This document shows, in pieces, positions 12,388-24,100 of a DNA stretch of 64,000 nt (the first letter of the stretch is position 1; each line of letters starts with the position of its first letter). Made by a program: the position numbers and the translations under genes. The notes under the pieces are model-generated. The model saw only the letters and a list, made by a program, of their open reading frames with translations, did not search any database and had not been told where the DNA came from. Origin of the DNA: Lagopus muta. Taxonomy: Eukaryota; Chordata; Aves; Galliformes; Phasianidae. Location of the stretch: contig NC_064437.1 in NCBI RefSeq assembly GCF_023343835.1, positions 50,170,972 through 50,234,971 on the forward strand, given 5' to 3'.

Positions 12388-15300
12388 AACGAAGCAAAAA
12401 CCAACACCAACCAAACCATTTCTTTTAACTACTGTTGGTACTGCAGAGATCCCAGAACCGAGACTCCTGATCCCATTCCGGATACTTCAGAGCTTTCTCA
12501 GTTCTGGAGGTCTCTTCCCCACCTCCAAGCACAGCAAGGACTGAGTCTTCAGGGGGATGACCACAGAGAATCATGCTTGTCGGGATGCTGTCATGCTAGA
12601 CCGTAAGTAGCAAAAGCATGAAACGCACTTGCTTCTTATGTATTTCTAATGCAAGAGAGGAGCTAGACAACAGAAGAAACAAGAGCCCTCAGATGGATCA
12701 TAACCATTGACCAATGTCACTGTTATATGAGAGGAGTAATTGGAGGTAATGGCACAGCAGCACTATTTTTAGTACGCACAACAGGGAGAGAAGAACCATT
12801 TGTGTGGCCCAGCAGTAAGAATGAGCTGACATCATGCAGCCATAAAATCCTGCTTTGAAGAAAGACCTGGTAACTACTCAGCTATCTGATAAAACTCATC
12901 TGTCACTCCTAGCACCAATCCACAGCAAACATATCATTCTCAGTTTTAATGAAATCTTCCATTCTGTCAGCATCGCCTTACCCCCAGAACAGGCCTTTTA
13001 ACACATGTGGTAGTGTGTTGGCCCCACTCCTGTGAGCAGGACCAAGGGCTGGGGTCAGGTGAGGGGAGAAGCTGCCCTGGCACAATGTGAGTGCAGGCAG
13101 CTCCCCAGGGTCACAGTATCTCAAACAGTGAGCAGCACTGGGCAGCTCAGGTGCTGGCTTTCCCTGCTGCCTCCACATCTTGATTTGAGTAGGATCATAA
13201 AATAAGCAATTTCAAGTTGTGAGATCAGCTCTTTGACCATTACAGAGCTAAAAGTGTTCTCCTGTTCAGACTTTTCCAGCACTTCAGTGTTAGCTGCCTT
13301 ACTGTGTCCACTCGCAATAAAATCCTTCCCTGTTTAACTGCCCACAGCATATTCCAGAACTTAGAGCTGCAGATGACTTACCTTCCAGGTGATAGAGCCC
13401 CTGTCCTTCCTCCCCTGCTAAGCAAATAGTAAGAGGAAAATGAATTTTTGGTATGGCAAGGACACATCAAAATAAGTTAAAGCATTAAGGCAACATGTGG
13501 AGAAAGGAGATTATTTCCTCATTGTGTGAATACATTTTTCTAAAATAGTATCTGAGATCGGAACTGGAAAAATTTTGTTTAAAATAGATTCATATCATAA
13601 GAACTGATAACATTGTGTAGTTTAATACTTGCTGTAAGGCAATTTTTCAGTTACTTAAAACATCACTTCACAGAGCAAATTATAATCTGGGGCTTCCTGC
13701 AAATGTGTTGACACAGTTCATTAAACACTCATTCCTTTTGACAGCCCTTCATGGATTCCTTCTGGAACATGACACTAGAAAGTGTACTCAGTGGAATATA
13801 TGCACAATCATTTGCGTGTTGTATGTACCCATCTCAACCTAAAAGGGGGTAAAAGTCTCATCTTTTTTCTGTATCAAGTCCCCATACAATTAATTAGAAG
13901 TTAATTACTTGACTTCTTTCCTTCTCAAAGATTACATGCAGCCATTCTTTGTGTTTACTCTCTTAATCTTATATTTTAAAAGATGAGCCAATTGAAGTCA
14001 AAGAGATTTATATCCTATAACAGAAAGGGAGGTTATATGCTATCACAGAAAAAGGCAAAACACTGGCAAGATTAAGCCTCTCTAAAATCTTTTCCTTGAA
14101 ATCTTTTCACTGGGGCACACTTAGAAAAACCTTCCAGTTTCCAGGACTGACTCTGCTCTCCCTGTGTGCTTCAGAGGTTTTTCCCATCTCCAGTGCCTCT
14201 GACAGCAGAGAACATTCCTCATTCCATGGGACTACATCTGTTCTATTAATTTAAAATCAAACACATACAGCATTAGAAGTTGATCCTTCCAAGTCAACAT
14301 TCTGCTTTTGTCTTCAGTGATCCTAAATAAAAATTCTAATTGTTGTTCCAAACAGCATACAGAAATTAAACCTATGGTTGGCTGACTGGCTGTCTTGAAC
14401 AAGCTGACATTTGTGAAACCTCTCTCCCTTTTCAGGATACTAGCTCTTCACCTAACATTAGGCTTCAATAAATAGCATCAAATCCATTTGTCACAGCTTA
14501 GCTAACTGTCCTTTGAGTACTTTAGGCTGCTTACCTATAAAATCTTCTTCATATTTCTGTGTACCCCTTACTCTGTTGTAGGGCTCTCGTCCACCATTTT
14601 TCATGCACTTATTGACATTTTTATTGATTTTTCTTTGAAGTTTTTCTTTGATTTTTTAAAGCTTTTTAAAAGCTTTTTTTAAAATTTCTTTTCCCTCAAA
14701 AAATAATTATATTTTTTCTCCACCAGAGGAGGGAAATATATTAAAAAGCCACAGAACATCTTCAGAATTTAGGACTCATACAGAGCATAAAATACAACAG
14801 TAGGTATTTATATCAATTATTTGCTTCCGTGTTGTTAAGGTAAGGTAAGATAGACGTGTTTGGAGGAAATAAAGGAAATAAAATGTCACCAGCACATGTT
14901 GATTTGGTGAGTCCAGTCTGTTTCTATGAAGGTGCCTGTGACGAAAGAACTCACGCTACATTCTGGATGCTTCACCCCTCTGCTGAGGGTGTGCTGCTCA
15001 CAGAGTCCATTGGAACAGCAGGTCTTGCTAGTTCATGGCCCGCTGCCTGAAGTGGGTCCAGGACTGCAGCATGCAGAACTTCAGGAGCAGCCCAGCTTAG
15101 TAACTATTTCCCCCACACAGCTGTATCTGCAAAACAAGATCTGTGCTCATCTTAACATAAAATCTTAAAGGTGTTGCTGCATTTTCATTCTTAAGCAATT
15201 TAATTCTGGATCCTTTTCATCCCACAACATGAGTATGAAATGTAATAAAGAGGGTTTTTCTTCTTGCTATTTTCCCTTCTTTTTTATCATCTCCCTTGTT

Positions 15301-16046
15301 GTCCTTCCTTGCCTGATCCAGTCTGTCTTCATAAACTGTCATTTTCATTTGCCTGTTATATATATTTTTTCTTTCCTTTTCATCTCCTATTCCTGGAAAC
15401 CAAAATAAGTCTGGTGAAGACCTGCTGCTGGGAATAATAAATAAAGTATAGGTACACATTTCTTCTACCTTGGGGAAATACGTTGTCAAAATATTTAGAA
15501 TATTTTATCAGGCTGGTTAAAATTCCATGGACAAATATTATTGGAACCTTGATTTTTATTCCCAGCATGTAGTTAACAAATAACACTCCTGTCCAACTTC
15601 TAGCAAAGATGTTGCAGCTGCAGTTTCTTTTCTGTCTTTTCTTGCTTTTGTGAAAATAAATCATCCCCACTCTGTGGCAGTGAAATAGAGAGGTAACCAT
15701 TCACATATCTGGCATTTCTTATCATTGTCAAAATAAATACTTGCACCTGTGCAAGCAAAATAAATGTGAAGTGATGTCTTCCTTTTTTGGAACCAGCAAA
15801 TATGAGCAGCAAGCTGTCAGCTGAAAAGAAAAAAAACAATTAGAATGAAATTTATTCTAGAAATTCTTGATCACTCTGAAAAACAGTTCTCATCCCTGAA
15901 ACTTCAGCCTGCAACTTTATGAAGGAAACTGTGAAGGTTATGATTAAAGTGACCCTGAGATTCAAGCTATTGAGTTGCTGAGATAGGTGGTGCCAAATAT
16001 CTTTAGCTACCTAAAATGCTAAATGCAGAACTAAAGCCAAAGAAAC

Positions 16047-16071
16047 ACATATATATACATATATATATATG
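16047..16071. repeat. (TA)n microsatellite
   Basis: About a dozen TA dinucleotides interrupted by one CA, in the HTR7-RPP30 intergenic region. Confidence 0.85.
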
Positions 16072-16804
16072 ACAGCTGCTACCCTGGGCTGCCCACTGGA
16101 GGCACATTAGAAGAATATCACTTCATAAGACTTGAAAAGGTCTTCCTTACAATTTAAATATGGTGTGAAAAACATAGCCAAGGGGGAGAAAAATTGGCTG
16201 CATTTAGGAGGACTTCAGGACAGATGAAACAAAGCATGTTTGAAGTTTGTGACTGACAGTGAGGACCACAGCTATGTTTTAAGTAGATCGCTGGGGCTGG
16301 TCTAAACAAAAATGTTAACATCCAAGTAGCTGATGGAGGAAATAAGGTTGCACACTGATGTGCATAAGTAATTGATGATATGCGGTGCTGGAAGGGCCAT
16401 CACAGAGATAGAGTTCTGAATTGATGTTTAAGTGCTCTCCATTTTAAGTGCTTCGAGGAATGGTTTGTTTTGCTTGTCTGTTGCCAGACACAAACGCTGC
16501 TTAATCTTGTTTAATGTCTCTGAACATTAGTCCAATAGGGCCATTCACAAAATAATTGATACATGTTTATGGATTTCTTCTTGCATTTATTTAGACAAAT
16601 TAAATCAAGTTCCATCATACACTGTCAAAGAAAACTTCAAATAATGCTTTGAGCTCTCTCTGAATGTTCACACACTTAACAGAAGAGCCTTGAGAAGACA
16701 ATTTGGGCTGTGTGTTCAGATAAATGGCAGAGAAGCAGCTCTGGCTGTTCCAATAGGAAACATGTTATGGGCACAGGTAGGTCAAAGCAGAACTCCTTTG
16801 CCAA

Positions 16805-17330
16805 AACATAGAAGGAAGGGACACCTTCCAGAGAGATCTGGACAGGCTTGAAAAGTGGGCCCACAAAAACCTAGTGAGGTTCAACATGGCCAAATTCAAA
16901 GTGTTATATTTGAGCTGGGGCAACACCAGACATTCAGACTGGGAGAAAAACTCAGTGAGAGCAGCCTTGCAGAGGAAGACTTGGAGTCTTGATGGACAAA
17001 TATTTGGATATGAGCTAGCAGTGTGCGCTTGCAGCCCATAGGCCAACTGTATCCTGGGCTGCAGTGAAAGAGGGGTGGCAGCAGGGAGAGGGAGGTGATT
17101 GTTCCCCTCTGCCCTACCTTTGTGAGGCCCCATTTGGAGCACTGTGTCCAAGCCTGGGCCCCCAGCACAGGAGTGATGTGGAGCTATTGGAGTGGGTCAG
17201 AAGGATGGCCATGCAGGTGCTCAGAGAGCTGGAGCACTTCTCTGGAGATAGGCTTGTTCAGTCTGGAGAAGAGAAGGCTTCAGGGAGATCTCATTGCAGC
17301 CTTCCAGTGTTTAAAGGGAGCTTATAAAGT
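16805..17330 (+). mobile_element. CR1 LINE fragment (ORF2 C-terminal region)
   Basis: Plus-orientation CR1. Recognisable blocks run in order: GACAGGCTTGAAAAGTGGGC; GTGAGGTTCAACATGGCCAA; ATCCTGGGCTGCAGTGAAAG; GAGGCCCCATTTGGAGCACT; GTTCAGTCTGGAGAAGAGAA. These match the end of the CR1 reverse-transcriptase ORF and the region just after it. Frameshifts and small deletions have destroyed the frame and the 3' tail is missing, so this is an old copy. It ends about 580 bases before the RPP30 start codon. Confidence 0.9.
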
Positions 17331-17820
17331 TTTCAGCCTGTCCCAAACAACAACGAAAGGAAGTCATTACCACCTGTATTTCACATATTCCATACTGATC
17401 AGCAGCAATAAAATAAGTGAGTTTTGCAACAGTGCTACAGAGTCAAAGCGTATGTGAGTTGCAGTCCACTGGAACTGTTCAGCGCTTCTGCATTTTAGGG
17501 AATATCTCTCAGGAATCTAGGGATGCGTCAGCCTAAGATTTTATTTCACATTTTTAGTCAATGCAGGAAAATTACGGCCTTAACTAGGAACGGCTCCTCT
17601 CCCGGCACGCAGGAGCAGCGCTCGGAAGGAGGCGATCCGGCCGGTAGAGGAGCAGAAGCGCGGCTCCCCCTGCTGGGCAGCACGCGCACCCCGAGCGCCC
17701 GCCTGCTCCGCCCCCAGCGCAGCCTTCACGGTCGCGTTCGGGAGCTCCGGAAAGCTCACACCCCCCCTCGCCCAGAGCCCCGCCTTCCTGGCCGAGGCCC
17801 ATCCTGCTGCCCTCAGCAGG

Positions 17821-17839
17821 ACTACAAGCCCCAGGTTGC
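17821..17839 (+). promoter_or_regulatory. ZNF143 / SBS-like motif upstream of RPP30
   Basis: The sequence ACTACAAGCCCCAGGTTGC fits the ZNF143 (Staf) binding-site pattern ACTACAAnnCCCAGnnTGC as I know it. It sits 71-89 bases upstream of the start codon, a typical place for this factor in housekeeping CpG promoters. Binding is inferred from the motif alone. Confidence 0.65.
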
Positions 17840-17909
17840 TCCAGGCTGCCGGGGGCGGTGCCGGCGCCGGCTGCGCCCATAGTCTTCGTTCCGCCCCGCG
17901 CTGCGCAGC

Positions 17910-17991
17910 ATGGCCGGCTTCGCCGATCTGAACGTGCCGCAGGGCGCGGACAGGAAGGCCGTGCAGAGCCTGCTGGAGACTGCAGCGCATC
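17910..17991 (+). CDS. RPP30: RPP30 coding exon 1
   Basis: Encodes residues 1-27 plus the first base of codon 28 ([10 protein letters not shown]...LLETAAH). Donor is C|gtgagt. It lies in the CpG island. The ATG context GCAGCATGG has G at +4 and is acceptable for initiation. Confidence 0.96.
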
Positions 17992-20900
17992 GTGAGTCGG
18001 GGCTGGGAGCCGGGATGTGTTGTTGAGGCAGGGGCGGGCTGTGCTGGGAGATTCTAGCTGAGGGCTGCGGCAGCGGCGTGAAGGCTGGAGAAACGGGGCT
18101 GGGCGGGGTGGAAGCTCCGTGCACCGATCCTGCTCTGCCCCTCGTAGGGCACAGGGTCTGTGCCGTGCCTGAACGGCGCTTTTAACATTTCCGGTTACTC
18201 TCCAGTCTCTGCAGAGAACTTGTTCCAGGGTTGCTGATCTTCAGCACAGGTTTCATGGCTTCCTTTAGACCTGTCCACTACGGACAGGACGTGGTCACGT
18301 CTTCCCTCGTAAAGCACCTTCCAGTCTGCTGCTGCTGCAAGGCTCAGCCTTAGCATCGATGCAGAGCCAGGACCTGGCAGCCTTTCGCTTACCCCACTGC
18401 CCACCAGGCTCCCAACCACACCTCAGCCTGCCCAGCCGCTCCCATTAGGTAGTTGTGGATCTCCGTGTGCCGTAGCACTGGCCGTGCAGTCCCTGCCCCC
18501 GTCGCTGTCAGTCAGTGAGGATGCATTGTCAAGGCTGGGTTGTGTTAAAAGAAATTTGTACTCTTAAGGCACATCTTTGGTGAGTTAACGTTCAGAAAAG
18601 TTCGCTGTGAAAGGTAAATGTGCACATTGTTATTAATTTTGAGATATTTAAATAACGAGCATGTGACAGTTTTCTGCTTGTCTCTTTCCATTACTTGCTG
18701 AACAAAGCAGGCTCACAATGTGTTCACTTCTTTAGTGGGATATTCTGCAGTCGCTCTTAATCACACCATCGATTTTAAAGAAAAGAAACAGGTAATTTCA
18801 GTTCTGCTTCGTTGTTGGTGATGGATTTGCTCTCATAAATCTGTGTGCTGCTCCTCTCCCCTTTGTTTTTACATACTCACTTAAATGAAGTGTATTTGTA
18901 TTTATATTTATAATGGAACTCCGATTTTTACAAGTTTGTATTACTGCCCTGGAGTTAATTTTTACTACGGTCTGTGAATTGTCTCTAGGAAATACTTTTG
19001 TTAGCATGGCAAACTTATTTTTGGAGTTGGAACACAATTTCTGTGTGCATTCTAAACATCCCATTATGTTTTGGATAACTTTGTTTTGTTTTCTTTTAAG
19101 GAAATAGCCAAGCCGGTATCTCCATCAGAGCTGTTTCCATCTTTGCCTATTGTGCAGGTGTGTTTATTGTGTTCCAGCTATGAGTTGTTTTACTGAGCTG
19201 CATTTTTTCCTTTGTGTGTTACACATGATATTTTTTTCATCGTCTGTTAAAAAAAACATAGGAGAAATTTGTCCACTGCTTGTTTCTTCGAACTCCCAGC
19301 ACTGGAAGAATGTTAACGCTCATGTTGGAGGAGGCTGTGTCCTTTATTTCAAAAATTATTCTTTAAAATTGCTGTTTATGAATTCTGAATAATCTTGTAG
19401 TTGAATAATTGCAGTATAATTGTCTGAATTTGAGCCTGAGGTTTGGAAATTATTTCCTGGATTTGATGAACAAGATTTGGATGTAGTGAACCAATTCTGA
19501 TGTATGTTAATTAAGGAAATGCTTTTGCTTCCAGTCATGGCCTCTTTGGAAAACCAGAATGGTATTAATAGAGCACACTCATATTTTCCATATGATGTGT
19601 TTTTTGGTTTTTTTTTCCTTCTTTCAATTTTTCTCCTTTAAATTGATCCATTCCTCAGAGAAACACAATGAGCCTTTCTTTCTGAAGGGCAGATACAATA
19701 CCCAACAGATCAATATAAAGAATATGTGTGTTTTTTTTTATATTAGGGAAGCATAACTACAGACTTATAGGCAAGAATTGGTGCAAGGCACAACTTTCTT
19801 TTTATAGTAACAGGGTGAAAGTTGTCATGAAGTTTTGCTTTGGAGCTTTTTTAATCTTGTATTATTTTTCCATCATAGGGGACATCTAAAAGACTTAAAG
19901 TCTTAACCCGGCTGACACTTGTTGTTTCTGATCCTTCCCACTGTAATCTCTTGGTAAGTACCTTCAGTGTATCTGTTTTTCCTTTTTAATTATTACTGTT
20001 ATTTTTTTTAATTTCCTTTTCTCAATGAAAGAATGTCACTTAGTTGTGTAGGGAAGGATTTAATGGATTTCATAGGATACTCAGTACTGATTTCTCAGAT
20101 CAGATCTTTAGAATCTGAAGCATCATGAGGGGATGCGGGTTTATGAAACTGGATGTGACTGTGCTGATTACTTGTTAGTATGGGGTAGCAGTTCTGTTCC
20201 TTTATTCTTTTAATTGAATTCTGGACTTCTATATGTACACTAGAATACCAGGAGTGAGCTCTGTGTCTGTTTGTGGGACTGTGCTTGGGGCAAAAGGTAT
20301 GTGTAAGTGGATGGGACAGGCCTCAGAATGACTTCAGGGAATTGGTCATGGTAGAGACCTACTATTTAATTAAATTATTGGCTTTGTTTTAGTGCTTGAA
20401 AATGGTGAGGGGATTTTCTCTTTATTATTGTGTATACATTTGTCACCTGCCAGAAGTCAAGGTAGTAATCATTTCCTCCTTTTGTAGAGATCTACATCTA
20501 CAAATATAAGATTGTATGACATCATAGCTGTATTTCCAAAGACGGAGAAATTGTTCCATGTAAGTACTATCTGTAAGTTGTTATAGAACTGGCACTAACA
20601 ATCAGTGTCTTGGAGTAGCTTGAGTGCATTCTTTGTTTTGATTTTGTTTTCCGTTTTATGTAGCCATGTCATGGAGCTAATTAAACAACGTAGGTTCCCT
20701 GGTTAGTGGACAGACTGAAAGACTGGGAGAAATCCCAGGAGGGCCTTGATGTGAGTAGTTGGTCCTAATCAGATCACTCGCAGATGTTTGACTTGCTTTC
20801 AAATGTTCAGCTCAATTTCATGTCAAAATGCTTTCCTTGCAAAAGGAAAAAAAAAAAAATCAAGACAGTGACACATCTGACCTACTGCAAGCTCCTAAGT

Positions 20901-21154
20901 CATATCATTAAGGGTGAATTGGAAGAGTTGGTAGAGGTGATCTGTCTGTATTGCCCTTGGCAGGCAGAAAGCAGATGTGCAATTTGAAAAAGGCACTGGG
21001 ATACCAACTACAAACGGGAATCTTTTTGGAGGAACGCCAGTGTTTACTTTAAAGTGAGGTGGTCAGGGAGCTGAGTTTGGTTTTCAGTTAGGCAAAAGCT
21101 ACTTTCTGGTTCTGATGAATGCCTATTTTTGAAACATTAAAACTATATTTTTCT

Positions 21155-21195
<41 letters not shown>

Positions 21196-24100
21196 TTTCC
21201 TCTCCTTTTTGAAAACTGGAGAAGTATAAGGCAAGACGCTGTAACAGGAGGTGAACTTTTAAAGAAGCAGAAGAACTTAAGCATTAATTGTAACAGTGAC
21301 GACTTAACGAAACTCATTTCTGACTGATTTTTTTTTTTTTTCTCCTGCAAGACTTTGGACTGCTGAGGATGTGCAAGAGTCAAAAGACTTCTAAAAGACT
21401 TTTCACTTCTCTCCATTCTTTTCTTTTGTGCTCTGTTAGCAGCATAAAATTATTGTGATTTATTCCAGATGCACCCAAGAGTCCAGAGGTAATTGGCTGG
21501 TGTAGTCACCGAGCCACTCTCAGAGATATTTGAAAAAGTTGTGGCAGTCAGGTGAAGTTCCCATGTGACTGGAAAAAGGCAGTGTCACACCCATTTTTAA
21601 GAGGGGTAAAAAGAATGACCCAGGGAGCTACTGACCTGTCAGCCTCACCTGTGTGCTGAGAAGGTCGTGCAGCAGATCCTTCTGGAAGCTATGGTAAGGC
21701 ACATACAGGAGGAGAGGTAATATGGGATAACCAGCACGTCTTTACCAGGGGCAGATCTTGCTTGACCAACCTTGTTGTTTTTTATGGTGATGTAAGTGCA
21801 GACTGAGCATTGGGCCCGGGTGAACCTCATGAAGTTTAGCAAATCCAAGTGCATGGTCATGGCAACCTCCACTGTCAGTACAAGACGGGGAATGTAAGGA
21901 TGGAACACAGCTCTGCCAAAAATGACCTGAGGGATCTGACGGATGGCAATCTGGATAGTAGTGTGCCCTACAGCCCAGAAAGCCAACTGTATCCTGAGCT
22001 GCATCAAAAGAAGAGTGGCCGGCAGGGTTAGGAGGTGATACTGCCCCTCTGCTCTGCAATGGTGAGACTTCACCTGGACTGTGTCCACATGTGGAATTCT
22101 TAGTACAGGAGAGACGTGGACCTGTTGGAGTGCATCCAGAGGAGGGCTACAAAAATGGTCCAAGAAATGAAACAGAGAGAGAGTTGGGGCTGTTCAGTTT
22201 GGAGAAGAGAAGGCTCAAGAGGAGACATTCAAAGAAGGTCAGGCTGGATGAGGCTCTGGGCAATGTAACTGAGCTGTAGGTGTCCCTGTTCATTGCAGGG
22301 GAGTTAGACTAGGTAACCTGTAAGGTCAACCCAAACAATTTTATGATTGCTCATACTTAATGACATGGCAGAGAAGGGCAGGGAGAAGATTCTCATTGAT
22401 CTCATTTCTCAAATGAGTTCACTCAATTTATCATGTGTTCAAACAAGTACCTGAAGCTACTTAAAGATCATTGTAAGACTTTGGAGGAAGGGCAGGAGCT
22501 TGTCATGTAAAGATGGTTGTCTTTTGTTTTCAGACATCCGTGAGCTGGACATTCAGCTGCAACAACTTTGAAGCTGACATAATGCCTGCCCTCAGCCACA
22601 CATTTCTTCAGGTTCCTTTCTGCTCTGCTTGTGCAGGTTCTTTCTTAGCTCCATGGCTGTTTGGTTGGAAGAACACACCTTTGATTGCAAAGTTATGCAG
22701 ATTTTACCAAGTTATTTTGCAGGCAGGTCTGCTTTGCTGCTCTGAGCTTTGCTGCTCTGTGAGGATGGCTGTGCTCTGAGCAGGCCCAGTGCAGCTTCAA
22801 GCTGACACTCTCACAGATACAAACAGCATAATAGGAAGAAGACAGGATTGTAATGAGAACATCTTAATTTCTGTCGTGCTCAAAACTCTCTTGACCTGGG
22901 GAGGAAGCCAGATGTGTTTCTTACAAACAGCATGAGGTGAAGGGCATCTTCCTTATGCGTTCACGTACAGAGCAGATTTGTATGTTTGTATTTCGTTTAA
23001 AGATTTAAGATTTCTAAGTAAGTATGGAGAGTTTTGTAGAGTTATCAATGGGGAACATCAAGCACTTGGGATCTCAGTATGCATGTCTGACTCCTAATGA
23101 CTTGAATCTTTCACTCTGCAGGATAAAGCTGCCTAGGCTGAATCTTGCACCACAAATTGTATTTTAAAATTGGCTGTTGGTAACTGTATTGCCTCAGTAG
23201 CATCCTCTTTCTCACCAACAATTTGGCACTTAGTTTGTTCTCCATAGGACAGGATTTCTCATGTGTTTATAGAAGACATATGTGACCATTGTAGATGGGC
23301 TTTAGTTTTAGCACAGCCTAAAAATAGTCAGTTCCCGCTTCTCACAAGTAAAAGAAGCTTTCCTATTACTGAGACAGGCAGTAATAGGCAGGCAGTGCTG
23401 AAAAATGTGCTCAGATTCTACAAATAATTTGTATCCTTGGGGCTACGAGGAAGTTGTGTTTGCCAAGATAACTGTAGGACATGCTCTTTATTTAAGGTTC
23501 CCAAGGAGAATTGTTTTTGGCTGCAGCTGGGATGCCTGCTCTGTGCTGTTATTGAGCTCTGGCCTGTTGCTTCTAGAAAGAAAATATGAATGAAACAAAT
23601 CTTTAGAGTATTAGTTCTGCCTATTGTTTGTAGGAAATTAGTGATTCACCAGTATCTACAAAATCTTGCTTATGTAAGTCTGAGGATATACTGCAAAGCC
23701 AAATTTCAGAGTTTATTTGTAAAATGTTTGCCAAAGCAAACCTGTCTGTCTTCAGGCCATCCAAGCCCCGGTGAGTTTATCTCTGGTTGGCTGTTGTTTC
23801 CCAGCAGATGGAGCTCTTGCCTGTGGTGAGGCCAGGCAGGTGTTGGGCTGTCCAACTGCTGTATGGCATTTTCTGGATGAAGTTTTTGTTCAGATCCTTT
23901 TAGGAGGCTGGATAATCTTAACCTGCCTGCATGTGTGACTTGTCCAGGAGCCAAATCTGGGCTGAATTTAGGATGTTTAGAGAAATCTCCTCTGCAACTT
24001 TTTGTGCAGTTCAGAAATTCCTCTTTATGTGAAATTGTGACTCTTAATTATTATTTTTTTCTCAGTGATGTTTTCTGAGTTCTTCTTGTCCCTGGAATCC

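Larger units (their letters stand above)
12181..16804. other. Intergenic region between divergent HTR7 and RPP30
   Basis: AT-rich DNA between the HTR7 CpG island and the CR1 copy upstream of RPP30. It contains an A-rich simple repeat (12333-12387), a short (TA)n tract (16047-16071) and nothing I can call as a gene. Reading frames here are short, unconserved in appearance and overlap one another. Confidence 0.6.
17590..18120. promoter_or_regulatory. RPP30: CpG-island promoter of RPP30
   Basis: GC-rich, CpG-dense block centred on RPP30 exon 1. It has GC boxes (GGGGGCGG at 17851-17858, CCGCCCC at about 17891-17897), no TATA box and a ZNF143/SBS-type element. This is the usual architecture of a housekeeping gene. 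Both strands carry chance open frames, which I do not annotate. Confidence 0.82.

Noticed and set aside
17523-18124. Open frames of 98-136 codons on both strands around RPP30 exon 1
   Set aside because: Same GC-driven effect in the second CpG island. The real coding frame is the short exon at 17910-17991.
21156-21189. Poly(T) run as the tail of a processed pseudogene on the minus strand
   Set aside because: No gene-like body is adjacent on the expected side; a simple homopolymer is the better call.
21645-22163. 172-codon minus-strand open frame in RPP30 intron 5
   Set aside because: It is the antisense of the CR1 copy. CR1 blocks read sensibly on the plus strand only.
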